A DNA stretch of 64,000 nt from CALLCD01 sp039196965 (GCA_039196965.1 JBCCUK010000001.1:135866-199865); one strand, 5' to 3'; shown: positions 6,727-16,950, numbered from the stretch's first letter. Program-made: numbers and translations. The notes: generated from the letters alone by a model not told the origin.

Positions 6727-9510
6727 CTAACCATCGTCCGGCATTGGCTGCGCCGGATCTGTATCCCCTTCTAGGTCGTCATCATCCTGTTCTACAAGTC
6801 TTTCAACGGAAACAACGGTTTCATCTCCCGCTGTCCGTAATACCCAGACGCCTGCGGTAGAGCGGCCGGCCTGGCGGATCTGATCCACCCGCGTGCGGAT
6901 GAGCTGGCCCGCATCCGTTACAACCATGAGCTGATCGCTTTCTTCGACTGGGAAGGAGGCTGCAATCCGCTGGTCACCGCTAATCCTGTGAGCGATAAGA
7001 CCCTTTCCGCCACGACCGGAGACCCTGTAGTCATAGGCAGAGGCGCGCTTGCCCATGCCTTTGGATGTGACCGTAAGGATTAGCTGCTCAGCCGCACCAA
7101 GCTCGGCGATCCTTTCCGGGCTGAGGGCCGCTTCATCTTCGCCGTCTTCCTCGTGGTCGGACAGCACATCTTCCTCAATGTCTTCTCCATCGGCTTCGGC
7201 AGCCCGGCGCATGGCGGCTGAGTGCTTGAGATAAGCTCTGGACTCCGCCGGGGTGACTTCCACATGGCGGAGGATCGCCATGGAGATAACTTCGTCTCCA
7301 TCGCCGAGTTTGATGCCGCGTACGCCGCTCGAGGTGCGACCCGAGAAGACCCGCACATCGGTTGCCCGGAAGCGGATACATTGTGCCATGGCGGTGGTCA
7401 GCAGGATATCGTCTTTTTCAGAACAGACTTCCACAGCGACGATTCCATCGCCTTCATCGGGCTTCATGGCGATCTTGCCATTCCGGTTCACGCGCACGAA
7501 ATCGGAGAGCTTGTTGCGCCTAATACCCCCGCTCTTCGTCGCAAAGACGATATCCATGTTGTCCCGCTCTTCATCTGTCTCGGGAAGCGGGAGAACAGAG
7601 GTGATCCGCTCGTCCTTCTCCAGCGGGAACATATTGACGAGGGCCTTGCCCCGCGATTGGGGCGAGCCGACCGGTAGCCGCCAGACCTTCTCCTTGTAGA
7701 CCATACCGTTAGAAGAGAAGAACAGCATCTCGGTATGGGTATTGGCCGAAAAAAGACGCGTGACGAAGTCATCATCCTTCATCGACATGCCGGACCGGCC
7801 CTTACCACCGCGATGCTGGGTCCGATATGTGGCAAGCGGCACCCGCTTCGCGTAGCCACCATGGGTGAAGGTCACGACCATATCTTCACGCTCGATAAGG
7901 TCTTCATCCTCCATATCGAGGACGCCCTCCATGAATTCGGAGCGGCGCGGTACAGCGAACTTCTCTTTCACTTCGGAGAGCTCGCCCTTAATGATGTCGA
8001 GCACGCGGGGGCGGGATCCGAGAATATCGAGATAGTCGGTGATCTTTTCCGCTAGACCCTTCGCTTCATCGCCGATTTCGTCACGGCCTAGCGCCGTCAG
8101 TTGCTGCAGGCGCAGGGCTAGGATCTGCCTGGCCTGCTCGTCGGATAGGCGGATGGATCCCTCATTGTCGAAAACGGTGCGGCGGTCAGCAATCAGCTCG
8201 ATCATGGCGCGCATGTCGGATGCGGGCCAGGCCCTTTCCAGCAGGCGTTCTCGCGCCACATTGGGGTCTGGTGAGTGGCGAATGATGCGGATCACCTCGT
8301 CGATATTGGCAACGGCGAGGGCGAGACCGACGAGGTTATGGGCGCGATCGCGGGCCTTGGAGAGATCGAACTTTGTGCGCCGCGCCACCACTTCCTCACG
8401 GAAGGCGATGAATGCCTGCAACACGGTTCGCAGGTTCATCAGCTCCGGTACGCCGCCATTCAGCGCGAGCATGTTCACACCGAATGAGGTCTGCATCTGG
8501 CTGAAACGGAAGAGCTGGTTCAGCACCACATCGGCGCTTGCATCTTTCTTGATCTCGATGACGACGCGAATGCCGTGGCGGTCGCTTTCATCTCGAAGAT
8601 CGGAGATGCCCTCGATCCTCTTTTCGCGCACAAGGTCGGCAATCTTTGAGACCATGGCTGCCTTGTTCACCTGATACGGGATCTCGGTGACGACGATCAT
8701 TTCCTTGCCGGAGCGAGCGGTTTCGATGTCGGTCTTCGCCCGCATAATTACAGAGCCGCGGCCTTCCATCAGGCCCTTGCGAGAGCCGGAATAGCCCATG
8801 ATAAGACCACCGGTTGGAAAATCGGGGCCCGGCACGATGCCTAACAACTCCTCGTCTGAAATCGCCGGATCGTCTATCATGGCGAGGGTGGCGTCGCACA
8901 CTTCGCCGAGATTGTGGGGCGGGATATTCGTCGCCATGCCCACAGCAATCCCGGCACCGCCATTGACGAGCAGATTTGGGAACTGGGCCGGCAGAACGGT
9001 CGGTTCCTGAACAGAGTCATCATAATTGCCCTGGAAGTCGACCGTATTCTTATTGATGTCAGCCAACATGTATGGCGCGGCCTTGGACATCCGGCTTTCT
9101 GTGTAACGCATCGCCGCTGGGGGATCATTATCCTGGGAGCCGAAGTTTCCCTGTCCATCAACGAGCATCAGCGACATGGAGAAAGGCTGGGCAAGGCGAA
9201 CTAGGGCATCATAGATCGCACTGTCGCCATGGGGGTGATATTTACCCATGACATCGCCGACGATCGCCGCCGATTTCCGGTAAGCCTTGTCGGGCGTGTA
9301 GCCGCCGACTTGCATGGCATACAGAATGCGGCGGTGAACGGGCTTCAATCCGTCGCGAACATCGGGCAGGGCGCGAGAGACGATAACGCTCATCGCATAA
9401 TCGAGATAGGAGCGCTTAAGCTCATCTTCGATGTTCACCGGATCGATGCCGTCAAGACCTGGTTCTTCTGGCAGAGTGTCGTCGCCTTCGGGCGTGTTGT
9501 CGTCGCTCAC
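6727..9510 (-). CDS. gyrA: DNA gyrase subunit A
   Basis: GyrA is the DNA breakage-reunion subunit of gyrase, which introduces negative supercoils. The 927-residue protein has an acidic N-terminus, then SYLDYAMSVIVSRALPDVRDG. The catalytic tyrosine sits in AAMRYTE (about residue 135). The quinolone-resistance region reads KYHPHGDSAIYDAL, with Ser and Asp at the positions equivalent to E. coli 83 and 87, so it looks quinolone-sensitive by known rules. A GyrA box is seen as QHRGGKG (about residues 565-570), marking the DNA-wrapping C-terminal domain. An acidic insert (EDGEDIEEDVLSDHEEDGED) lies in that domain. It heads the leftward block with coaD, the cyclophilin and queA. Confidence 0.98.
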   Translation of the reverse strand: MSDDNTPEGDDTLPEEPGLDGIDPVNIEDELKRSYLDYAMSVIVSRALPDVRDGLKPVHRRILYAMQVGGYTPDKAYRKSAAIVGDVMGKYHPHGDSAIYDALVRLAQPFSMSLMLVDGQGNFGSQDNDPPAAMRYTESRMSKAAPYMLADINKNTVDFQGNYDDSVQEPTVLPAQFPNLLVNGGAGIAVGMATNIPPHNLGEVCDATLAMIDDPAISDEELLGIVPGPDFPTGGLIMGYSGSRKGLMEGRGSVIMRAKTDIETARSGKEMIVVTEIPYQVNKAAMVSKIADLVREKRIEGISDLRDESDRHGIRVVIEIKKDASADVVLNQLFRFSQMQTSFGVNMLALNGGVPELMNLRTVLQAFIAFREEVVARRTKFDLSKARDRAHNLVGLALAVANIDEVIRIIRHSPDPNVARERLLERAWPASDMRAMIELIADRRTVFDNEGSIRLSDEQARQILALRLQQLTALGRDEIGDEAKGLAEKITDYLDILGSRPRVLDIIKGELSEVKEKFAVPRRSEFMEGVLDMEDEDLIEREDMVVTFTHGGYAKRVPLATYRTQHRGGKGRSGMSMKDDDFVTRLFSANTHTEMLFFSSNGMVYKEKVWRLPVGSPQSRGKALVNMFPLEKDERITSVLPLPETDEERDNMDIVFATKSGGIRRNKLSDFVRVNRNGKIAMKPDEGDGIVAVEVCSEKDDILLTTAMAQCIRFRATDVRVFSGRTSSGVRGIKLGDGDEVISMAILRHVEVTPAESRAYLKHSAAMRRAAEADGEDIEEDVLSDHEEDGEDEAALSPERIAELGAAEQLILTVTSKGMGKRASAYDYRVSGRGGKGLIAHRISGDQRIAASFPVEESDQLMVVTDAGQLIRTRVDQIRQAGRSTAGVWVLRTAGDETVVSVERLVEQDDDDLEGDTDPAQPMPDDG

Positions 9511-9671
9511 GTCTTTTGTCTCTTATAAGCTTTTAGAGAGTGATTAGGAGGCGTCAGAATCGCCTCGATTTTCTGGATAATTGTTTAGCACCTTAAAGCG
9601 TGCGCCACAAAGCGTCATTGCGTTCTTTTTCAGGGTTTTTTCAGTGAAGGAAAGGGCGTACCTTTTTCGCT

Positions 9672-10757
9672 ATGACACAGATTTTCTCACGCCGTCAGGC
9701 GCTTTTGCTTACAGGGGCGGCATTCTTTGCCTCATGCGTTGAAAACAAAGCTATTTCCGCTCCAGAATCGACTGTTCCAACTGCGCGCTCTGGATCCGGT
9801 TGGTCCTCTGGCGTGCCGCTCCTGGTGCCAACTCAGGAAATTTACCCCTGCGTCCATAATGGTGCGATACATCTTGCTGGCGGATTTTTCGCGGAGAACG
9901 GGCAGATAGTCGCTCCGGCGGACGCGCACTACGCCTGGCGTCCCGGTGATGCCGCATGGACACGTGGAGTAAGCCTTCGAAGACAGCGCCATCATCCCCA
10001 ACTCGTCAGTTGGCGCGGTGGTTTATTCGCCTTAGCGGGCTTTGAAACACCCAGCGAGGATCAGATTTGGGTGATGCAGTCGAGTGGATGGCGATTGCTT
10101 GGCCATGTATTTCCGCCTGACGGACCGGCGATCACGATTGAACCGGCTTGGTTTGAGGTATCCCGATTGCCCAGACCCTGCGCCGAAGCAGTTGTCGGAG
10201 TCACTGGCGACGGAAACCTCCATCTCGCCGGCGGGCGCACTCCCAAGGGCTCGGCGAATGCGCAATGGATCGACCATACCGACACGGATCACCATTATAT
10301 CCTCACTGATCTCGATGTCGCTTGGGAAACCGCGGCACCCTGCTTAACCAAGCGAAACTCGGCTTCAGGTGACGTGATCGACGGTAATCTGCACATCGTT
10401 GGTGGACGGACGGTGGAGGGCGGTAATGTCGCGGTCCATGAAGTGTATGACTATCGCGAAGATCGCTGGCGCACGGCAGCTCCAATGCCTCAAGGCCAAG
10501 GCGGACTAGCGGCAGCCGCCGTCGGAGGTCGGCTCTATGCCTTCGGAGGTGAGTTCTTTGACGGCGACGGCGGTGTTTATTCTGAGGCCTATTCCTACAA
10601 TACCGCCTCTGACAGATGGACTAGACTGCCCGATATGCCGAATCCCAGACATGGACTTGGTGCTGTTGCGTTGAACGGCGAACTCTATGTCATTGGCGGT
10701 GCATTGGAAGTTGGTGGTAACGGCACTACGACGGTGGTCGATATCTACACACCCTAA
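9672..10757 (+). CDS. Kelch-repeat protein, Tat-type lipoprotein
   Basis: The 361-residue product has an N-terminal SRRQALLLTGAAFFASC, combining a twin-arginine motif with a lipobox-like cysteine at about residue 22. It is probably exported folded and anchored to a membrane. The mature part is a Kelch beta-propeller: repeated Gly-Gly turns are visible in LHLAGGRTPKG, LHIVGGRTVEGG, LYAFGGEFFDGDG and LYVIGGALEVGG, each followed by a Trp-containing strand such as DRWRTAAPMPQ or DRWTRLPDMPN. Such propellers occur in galactose-oxidase-like and sialic-acid mutarotase proteins, but no catalytic signature was recognised, so the substrate is unknown. It diverges from gyrA, with 161 bases between. Confidence 0.8.
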   Translation: MTQIFSRRQALLLTGAAFFASCVENKAISAPESTVPTARSGSGWSSGVPLLVPTQEIYPCVHNGAIHLAGGFFAENGQIVAPADAHYAWRPGDAAWTRGVSLRRQRHHPQLVSWRGGLFALAGFETPSEDQIWVMQSSGWRLLGHVFPPDGPAITIEPAWFEVSRLPRPCAEAVVGVTGDGNLHLAGGRTPKGSANAQWIDHTDTDHHYILTDLDVAWETAAPCLTKRNSASGDVIDGNLHIVGGRTVEGGNVAVHEVYDYREDRWRTAAPMPQGQGGLAAAAVGGRLYAFGGEFFDGDGGVYSEAYSYNTASDRWTRLPDMPNPRHGLGAVALNGELYVIGGALEVGGNGTTTVVDIYTP

Positions 10758-10982
10758 GCGATTTTAAAATCAATCAGAGAAATATTGTTTTAATTCAGCG
10801 GGGTAAGCGTCATTTGCCTTGCGCGGACAGTATGCCGTGAAGGTGCTTCCGTTTAAATCTGTTCAATTCTGAAAACCTCTTTTCGTTTCTTGAGAAAAGC
10901 TGCTCGATTTCACTATCGCGGAGAAAACCGGGCTGGACCGGCTTCTATTATTTGTATCGCGAACTCGCCTCGCTGCTACTCC

Positions 10983-11333
10983 ATGAGCCGACAAATGAGA
11001 AAACTCCTCCTCCCAGTCTTTCTGCTTCTCTCCTTTTTCACCACGCCACCTGTGAACGCGGAGGCGAAGGATATGAATTACGAAGTTCGCTTTGATTTTA
11101 ATCGGGCTGCTCCGGCGGACGAAATTTATGCTGATCTCCGCCGGCTCGCCCGTCGTACCTGTGCTGTTGAAAGCAGCGGAGAGCTGGAATTCGCTCGCGC
11201 CAGCGCCGAGAAGGCCTGTCGCGATGATTTTGTCGGCCGCGCAGTGGCCGCCATCAATATGCCAAGCCTCCTCGCATATCATGCGGATCGCAAAGGTCAG
11301 TCCGCCATGAGTGTCGCGCTCGCAGAACGCTAA
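10983..11333 (+). CDS. UrcA family protein (secreted)
   Basis: A small exported protein of about 116 residues. The signal peptide is clear (KLLLPVFLLLSFFTTPPVNA, then EAKD). The mature part matches the UrcA pattern: YEVRFDFNRAAPADEIYADL, RLARRTCAVE, then a second half with EKACRDDFVGRAVAAIN, carrying the usual two cysteines. UrcA proteins are widespread in Caulobacterales, Sphingomonadales and relatives, and their function is unknown. The frame is open further upstream to 10890, but the signal peptide fits a start at 10983 or 10995; neither has a strong ribosome-binding site. It stands alone between the Kelch gene and sdhE. Confidence 0.75.
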   Translation: MSRQMRKLLLPVFLLLSFFTTPPVNAEAKDMNYEVRFDFNRAAPADEIYADLRRLARRTCAVESSGELEFARASAEKACRDDFVGRAVAAINMPSLLAYHADRKGQSAMSVALAER

Positions 11334-11467
11334 AATCAGACCAAAAACCTGTCACTGTCATTAGAAGCGGCTCTGGTGCGTCACCAAGGCTTGCAAACGA
11401 ATCTCAATTCCTCTGTTCAATCCAGCGATTAACAGCTATAAAATCGCTTCTATAGAGGACGCACCTT

Positions 11468-11722
11468 ATGGACGCACATCGCCGCAAACTTCGCTTTCGT
11501 GCTTGGCGGCGAGGGTTTCGGGAGATGGACCTATTGATGGGGTCTTTTGCGGATAACTATATCGAGAGTATGGACGACAACAGTCTCGCTGAATTCGAGC
11601 GTCTTTTGTCGATTCCCGACTGGGAAGTCTACGCCTGGATCATCGGGCAGAAACCCGTACCGCCGAACCATGCTGGGCCTGTGCTGGATCAGCTCATTGC
11701 ATTTGATTTTTCTGCCACTTAA
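11468..11722 (+). CDS. sdhE: Succinate dehydrogenase FAD assembly factor SdhE
   Basis: SdhE promotes covalent flavinylation of the succinate dehydrogenase flavoprotein subunit. The 84-residue size and the motif RRGFREMDLLMGSF (family RGxxEMDxxxG) are diagnostic. They are followed by LAEFERLLSIPDWEVYAWI, also typical. An AGAGGA ribosome-binding site precedes the ATG. It lies just upstream of mfd, the arrangement frequently seen in Alphaproteobacteria. Confidence 0.93.
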   Translation: MDAHRRKLRFRAWRRGFREMDLLMGSFADNYIESMDDNSLAEFERLLSIPDWEVYAWIIGQKPVPPNHAGPVLDQLIAFDFSAT

Positions 11723-11759
11723 AGACAGGCCTCTTTGCAATCCTACATAGCGGTTCACT

Positions 11760-14700
11760 ATGACTGCGCACGCATTCCTGAAAGGCCTGTCTGCGCCAAC
11801 GCAGATCTATTCGGCACCCTTTGGGGCCGATATCGAAGCATTATGTCGGATATCTGAAGAGACAGCATCGACGGCGCTCTATGTTGCTCGCGACGATCGT
11901 ACGGCAGCGGCGGCCCGAAAGCTCGCCGAGTTTTGCGCACCGTCTCTTGAAAAAGTTTTCCTGCCGGGATGGGACACGCTGCCTTATGATCGCGTCAGTC
12001 CCACGGCCGGTCTTGCCGCCCGCCGCTGCGCAGGTCTCGCCCGGTTGGCGCAGGGGACAGATGGTCCGCTTTTTGTCATCACAACCGCGTCTTCCCTCGT
12101 ACAACGGGTTCCGCCTGTCGAAACGCTGAAAAGGTCCAGCTTCTTCGTGGCTGAGGGCGATGATGTCGATCAAAACGAATTAACCGATTACCTCACTGTG
12201 AATGGGTATGTGCGTGCGTCCACCGTCCGTGAGCGCGGTGAGTTTGCGATACGCGGCGGCCTCATCGACCTATTTCCGCCGACAGCTGACGCACCCGTAC
12301 GCCTCGATTTTTTTGGCACGACGGTCGATTCGCTCCGCAGCTTTGACCCGGAAACCCAGCGCACCATTGGTCCGCTGAAGCGCACGGGCTTCGCCCCGGT
12401 AAGCGAGATTCTTTTCTCCGATTCTGTGCTGACCGATTTCCGGACCCGCTACCTTGAAGCCTTCGGTGCACCGGACGGTGACCCGATGTACGAGGCTGCG
12501 CGGGCAAAGATCCGCCGACAGGGTCTCGAAATGTGGTTGCCGCTCTTCCACGACCGACTCGATACGCTGTTCGACTACATCGGCCCCGATGCCATGATTG
12601 GACTTGGTGCGCTTGCGCCTGAAGCCGCGGCAGAACGTTTAGGGCAGGCCGAAGACTATTTCAGCGCACGAGAGGAAGCCGCAGGTGAGGCAAGGGCCGC
12701 TCGCGTGCTGGCACCCGGCGCGCTTTATCTGAAACCAGACGAACTTGATGCGGCTTTGTTTTCACGGGGCATTGCCCGTTTCGTTCCCGGTGATGGAGAG
12801 GGGCTGAGGCTCGGTGGATTATCAGGCCGCAGCTTTGCGCCGGAGCGCCTGCAGTCAGATGTGAACGTATTCGAAATCTCCGCCGAGCATGCCAAATCGA
12901 AGCGAAAAGACGGAAAAACGGTCATTTTCGCCGCTTGGACTGATGGCTCAGCGGAACGCTTGACCTCTGTTATGATTGACTATGGCTTGGATGCATTGCC
13001 TCGGGTTTATTCGCTCGATGCCGCCGAGAAGGCCGGGCTTTGTGTCGCTGAACTGCCCGTCGAGGCGGGCTACGAGACGGAAACGCTCTGCATCATCGCC
13101 GAACAGGATGTGCTTGGCGACAAGCTAGCGAGCCCCCGCCGGAAACGCAAAAGCGCGAACTTCATCGCCGAAGCGTCTGCGCTCACCCAAGGCGATCTCG
13201 TCGTTCACTCCGATCATGGTGTTGGTCGTTATGCGGGCCTCAAGACCCTCGATGTCACGGGTGCGCCCCATGATTGTCTTGAGCTGGAATATGCTGGAGG
13301 CGACAAGGTTTTTCTGCCAGTCGAGAATATTGATCTGATCAGCCGCTATGGCTCTGAGGGCACCGACAGCGCGATTGACCGCCTTGGTGGTGCTGGCTGG
13401 CAGACGAGAAAAGCCAAGGCCAAGAAGCGTATCCTCGAAATGGCGGCGGAGCTGATGGAGATCGCTGCCAAGCGCGAGCTTCGGAAAGCTGAAGCTATTG
13501 AACCTGGGCAAGGGCTCTTTGAAGAGTTTGCCGTTCGCTTTCCTTACGAGGAAACCGACGACCAGCTCCATGCGATTGCCGATGTCGTGGGAGATTTGGC
13601 CTCTGGAAAGCCTATGGACCGCCTTGTCTGCGGCGACGTAGGTTTTGGCAAAACAGAAGTTGCTCTGCGTGGGGCATTCCTCGCAGCCATGGCCGGACAT
13701 CAGGTTGCTGTGATTGCGCCAACGACGCTGCTCGCACGCCAGCATTATCAGACTTTCACGGAGCGCTTTTCTGGCTGGCCGCTGAAAGTTGGCCATTTGT
13801 CGAGGCTTGTCACCGGCAAGGAGGCGAGCGCCACCCGGGCTGGATTGAAGGATGGCACGGTCGATGTCGTCATCGGCACCCATGCGTTGCTCTCAAAGTC
13901 TATCGAGATGAAGCGGCTCGGGCTTCTGGTGGTGGATGAGGAGCAACGCTTTGGCGTAAAGCACAAGGAACGGCTGAAAGAGCTAAAGGCGGACGTCCAC
14001 GTCCTCACCTTGTCGGCAACGCCAATCCCGAGGACGTTGCAGATGGCACTCACCGGCATTCGCGACCTTTCTATTATCGCGACACCGCCGGTCGACCGGC
14101 TATCGGTGCGCACCTACATCACCGAATTCGATGGCGTTACCCTGCGTGAGGCGTTGCTACGAGAGAAGTATCGCGGCGGTCAGGCTTTCTTTGTCGCGCC
14201 GCGTATTTCCGATCTCGACCGGTTGGAAACCTTCCTTAAGGAGACAGTGCCGGAAGTTAGCTTTGTCGTTGCCCACGGCCAGATGGGCGCGACCGAACTC
14301 GAAGACATTATGACCGCTTTCTACGAAGGCAAGTATGATGTGCTCCTCTCCACGACCATCGTGGAATCCGGCCTCGATATTCCACGCGCCAATACGCTGA
14401 TTATTCACCGGGCGGACATGTTCGGCCTTGCTCAGCTTTACCAGCTTCGGGGTCGCGTCGGCCGATCGAAGCTCCGCGCCTATGCCTATTTCACGACACC
14501 CGGCGATAAGATTATGACCGGTGCTGCTGAGAAGCGTCTGCGTGTGCTTCAGTCCCTCGACAGCCTTGGAGCCGGTTTCCAGCTTGCGAGCCACGACCTC
14601 GACATGCGCGGCGGTGGCAACCTTCTCGGGGACCAGCAGTCTGGCCATATCCGTGAGGTTGGTGTGGAGCTTTACCAGCAGATGCTGGAGGATGCGGTGG

Positions 14701-15197
14701 CCTCATTGAAAGCGGGAGATGGCGAGGACGTCGCCGATGAGTGGTCACCCCAGATCAATCTCGGCGTCGCGGTTCTAATCCCCGAAGACTATGTCGAGGA
14801 CCTTACCGTTCGTCTGTCGCTCTATCGCCGCCTTGCAGACGTCGAGGCTGAGACGGACCGGGAGGCTTTTGCCGCCGAACTGATCGACCGGTTTGGCCCG
14901 CTCCCCGAAGAAACCCAGCAGCTCCTGGATATCACGGGCATCAAGGCGATCTGCAAATCCCTAGGCATTTCCAAGCTGGATGCCGGGCCTAAGGGTGCTG
15001 TTTTCGCTTTCAGGGACGATACGCCCCTCGACCCGGTAAAACTCATGCTCCTTGTCCGTTCCCGCCCGAACCAGTTACGCCTTCGCCCGGACTCCAAGCT
15101 CGTTTTCTCCGGCACTTGGGCGACACCGGAAAAACGGATGGCGGCAGTGCGGGATTTGCTTAGAGAGCTTCAGCAATATGGCGCACTGGCAGCCTGA
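11760..15197 (+). CDS. mfd: Transcription-repair coupling factor
   Basis: Mfd removes RNA polymerase stalled at DNA lesions and recruits UvrA. The 1145-residue protein shows the full domain order. A UvrB-like N-terminal module comes first (about 1-330, including RGEFAIRGGLIDLFPP). The RNA-polymerase-interacting CarD-like domain is near 475-530 (GDLVVHSDHGVGRYAGL, KVFLPVENIDLISRY). The RecG-like translocase has Walker A GDVGFGKTEVALRG (about 622), DEEQRFGVKHKERL (about 725), SATPIPRTL and QLRGRVGRS. The TRCF C-terminal domain starts near 1000 (INLGVAVLIPEDYV). It follows sdhE by 37 bases and precedes sufS by 39, and works with the UvrA encoded at 421-3456. Confidence 0.98.
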   Translation: MTAHAFLKGLSAPTQIYSAPFGADIEALCRISEETASTALYVARDDRTAAAARKLAEFCAPSLEKVFLPGWDTLPYDRVSPTAGLAARRCAGLARLAQGTDGPLFVITTASSLVQRVPPVETLKRSSFFVAEGDDVDQNELTDYLTVNGYVRASTVRERGEFAIRGGLIDLFPPTADAPVRLDFFGTTVDSLRSFDPETQRTIGPLKRTGFAPVSEILFSDSVLTDFRTRYLEAFGAPDGDPMYEAARAKIRRQGLEMWLPLFHDRLDTLFDYIGPDAMIGLGALAPEAAAERLGQAEDYFSAREEAAGEARAARVLAPGALYLKPDELDAALFSRGIARFVPGDGEGLRLGGLSGRSFAPERLQSDVNVFEISAEHAKSKRKDGKTVIFAAWTDGSAERLTSVMIDYGLDALPRVYSLDAAEKAGLCVAELPVEAGYETETLCIIAEQDVLGDKLASPRRKRKSANFIAEASALTQGDLVVHSDHGVGRYAGLKTLDVTGAPHDCLELEYAGGDKVFLPVENIDLISRYGSEGTDSAIDRLGGAGWQTRKAKAKKRILEMAAELMEIAAKRELRKAEAIEPGQGLFEEFAVRFPYEETDDQLHAIADVVGDLASGKPMDRLVCGDVGFGKTEVALRGAFLAAMAGHQVAVIAPTTLLARQHYQTFTERFSGWPLKVGHLSRLVTGKEASATRAGLKDGTVDVVIGTHALLSKSIEMKRLGLLVVDEEQRFGVKHKERLKELKADVHVLTLSATPIPRTLQMALTGIRDLSIIATPPVDRLSVRTYITEFDGVTLREALLREKYRGGQAFFVAPRISDLDRLETFLKETVPEVSFVVAHGQMGATELEDIMTAFYEGKYDVLLSTTIVESGLDIPRANTLIIHRADMFGLAQLYQLRGRVGRSKLRAYAYFTTPGDKIMTGAAEKRLRVLQSLDSLGAGFQLASHDLDMRGGGNLLGDQQSGHIREVGVELYQQMLEDAVASLKAGDGEDVADEWSPQINLGVAVLIPEDYVEDLTVRLSLYRRLADVEAETDREAFAAELIDRFGPLPEETQQLLDITGIKAICKSLGISKLDAGPKGAVFAFRDDTPLDPVKLMLLVRSRPNQLRLRPDSKLVFSGTWATPEKRMAAVRDLLRELQQYGALAA

Positions 15198-15236
15198 CGC
15201 ATCGACAAATCAGCAGATCCCGCCCATATCCCGGCC

Positions 15237-16463
15237 ATGACAACACGAGCATTCGACATCGACGCCATAAGGGCTGAGTTCCCTATTCTCGACCGCGAGG
15301 TGAACGGCAAGCCGCTCGTTTATCTCGATAGTGCAGCAAGCGCCCAGAAGCCGAACGCTGTTGTCGATGCGATGGCCGATCAGGCGCGCACCGCCTACGC
15401 CAATGTCCATCGCGGCCTCCACACGCTCGCAAATGAGACCACTGAGGCCTATGAAGGCGCGCGCGAGGATGTTCGCCGATTTCTGAACGCCCCAGCAACT
15501 GAGAACATCGTTTTCACTAAAGGCGCAACCGAGGCCATCAACCTCGTGGCGGCAGGTCTAGGGGCAGGGATTCAGCCGGGCGACGAAATCGTTCTCTCTA
15601 TCATGGAGCATCATTCGAATATCGTGCCCTGGCATTTTCTCCGAGAACGCTACGGAGCGGTTCTGAAATGGGTCGACCTCACCGAAGATGGGGCCCTCGA
15701 TATGGAACAGCTCGAAGCCGCCATCGGCCCGAAAACCCGCATGGTCGCGCTCACCCACATGTCGAATGTTCTCGGCACCGTCACCGATGCCAAACGCATT
15801 GTCGATATCGCCCGCGCTGCCGGTGCTCAGGTGCTCTTTGATGGTTGTCAGGCAGCTATTCATCTCGACGTGGATGTGCAGGAACATGGCTGCGACTTCT
15901 ATACTTTCTCTGGCCACAAGCTCTATGGGCCCTCCGGCATCGGTGTTCTCTACGGCACCGAGGAAGCGCTTACTGCACTGCAACCCTACCAGGGTGGCGG
16001 CGAGATGATCGAAACCGTTGCCCGTGATGAGATCACCTACAACACGCCGCCTCATAAATTCGAGGCAGGTACGCCGCCCATTCTGGAAGCCATCGGCTTG
16101 GGCGCGGCTATTCGCTGGTTCGAAGCCTTCGATCTTGCCGATATCGAAGCCCATGAACAGGCGCTATATGCTCGCGCTGTCGAAGCGCTTTCCGGAGTGA
16201 ACGACTTGCATATCCATGGCACAGCGCCGGGCAAGGGAGCGGTTCTCTCCTTTAGTCTGGAAGAGGCTCATCCCCATGATGTCGCGCAGCTTGTCGATCG
16301 CTACGGCGTCGCCATCCGGGCTGGCCATCACTGTGCCCAGCCTCTCATGGAGTATCTGGGCGTCAGCGCTACAGCCCGGGCAAGCTTCGGCATCTACAAT
16401 ACGGCTGAAGAGGTCGATGCCTTCGCTGAAGCCCTGGAAAAAGCCCGTTCAATGTTACTTTAG
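15237..16463 (+). CDS. sufS: SufS-type cysteine desulfurase
   Basis: SufS is a PLP enzyme that removes sulfur from cysteine and supplies it to the SUF Fe-S scaffold. The 408-residue length is right. The PLP lysine lies in TFSGHKLYGPSGIG (about residue 226). The catalytic cysteine lies in RAGHHCAQPLMEYLG (about 364), the class II desulfurase arrangement. PLP-phosphate and substrate segments are seen in TKGATEAINLVA and SIMEHHSNIVPWHF. It is followed by sufT-like and sufA-like genes. The scaffold genes sufBCD, normally just upstream, are replaced here by mfd and must lie elsewhere. Confidence 0.95.
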   Translation: MTTRAFDIDAIRAEFPILDREVNGKPLVYLDSAASAQKPNAVVDAMADQARTAYANVHRGLHTLANETTEAYEGAREDVRRFLNAPATENIVFTKGATEAINLVAAGLGAGIQPGDEIVLSIMEHHSNIVPWHFLRERYGAVLKWVDLTEDGALDMEQLEAAIGPKTRMVALTHMSNVLGTVTDAKRIVDIARAAGAQVLFDGCQAAIHLDVDVQEHGCDFYTFSGHKLYGPSGIGVLYGTEEALTALQPYQGGGEMIETVARDEITYNTPPHKFEAGTPPILEAIGLGAAIRWFEAFDLADIEAHEQALYARAVEALSGVNDLHIHGTAPGKGAVLSFSLEEAHPHDVAQLVDRYGVAIRAGHHCAQPLMEYLGVSATARASFGIYNTAEEVDAFAEALEKARSMLL

Positions 16464-16557
16464 TGCGACGTAGCTGTTCCATGCGCGCAGGTTCGATTAA
16501 AGATCTCATCCTCGAAAAACGCTTGGAATCAGGCGGTAGCTGACCCATATTCCGCCC

Positions 16558-16950
16558 ATGGCAGACGATATGACATCCACTCCCCCTGTGGCAGATACGG
16601 CACCCGCCGCAGCTGGGGCAGCATCAGCGCTTCCGCAGTCCGAGCTGGACCGCATAACCGATGATCTGATCTCGGCGTTTAAGACAGTGCATGACCCCGA
16701 AATCCCTGTGGATATCTATGAATTAGGCCTGATTTACCGCGTTGATATCGATGATAACCGTAAGGTCGATATAGATATGACGCTCACGGCTCCAGGCTGT
16801 CCTGTCGCTGGTGACATGCCGGGCTGGGTTGAGAATGCGGCGCGCAGTGTTGAAGGAATTGAGGATGTTGAGGTCCGCTTGACCTTCGATCCGCCGTGGG
16901 ACCCGTCCAGGATGTCCGATGAAGCGCGCCTCGTGCTCAATATGCTCTGA
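16558..16950 (+). CDS. sufT: SUF-system MIP18/DUF59 protein (SufT-like)
   Basis: The 130-residue protein has a ~35-residue Ala/Pro/Thr-rich lead and then the MIP18 (DUF59) domain: VHDPEIPVDIYELGLIYRVD, the conserved cysteine in LTAPGCPVAGDMPG, and VRLTFDPPWDPSRMSDEAR. Proteins of this type next to suf genes are accessory factors for maturation of Fe-S enzymes. It sits between sufS and a sufA-like gene, which supports that role. Gaps of 94 and 35 bases separate the three genes, so they probably form one transcription unit. Confidence 0.92.
   Translation: MADDMTSTPPVADTAPAAAGAASALPQSELDRITDDLISAFKTVHDPEIPVDIYELGLIYRVDIDDNRKVDIDMTLTAPGCPVAGDMPGWVENAARSVEGIEDVEVRLTFDPPWDPSRMSDEARLVLNML

Noticed and set aside
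10763..10774. GATTTTAAAATC palindrome after the Kelch gene as a terminator
   Set aside because: A perfect palindrome without a loop, A/T-only in its centre and without a following T-run is not a credible terminator.
10863..11282. 139-codon minus-strand frame opposite the UrcA-family gene
   Set aside because: The plus strand has a signal peptide and clear UrcA motifs, while this frame has none.
13125..13883. 252-codon minus-strand frame inside mfd
   Set aside because: The overlapping mfd sequence is fully conserved. The minus frame has no recognisable domain.
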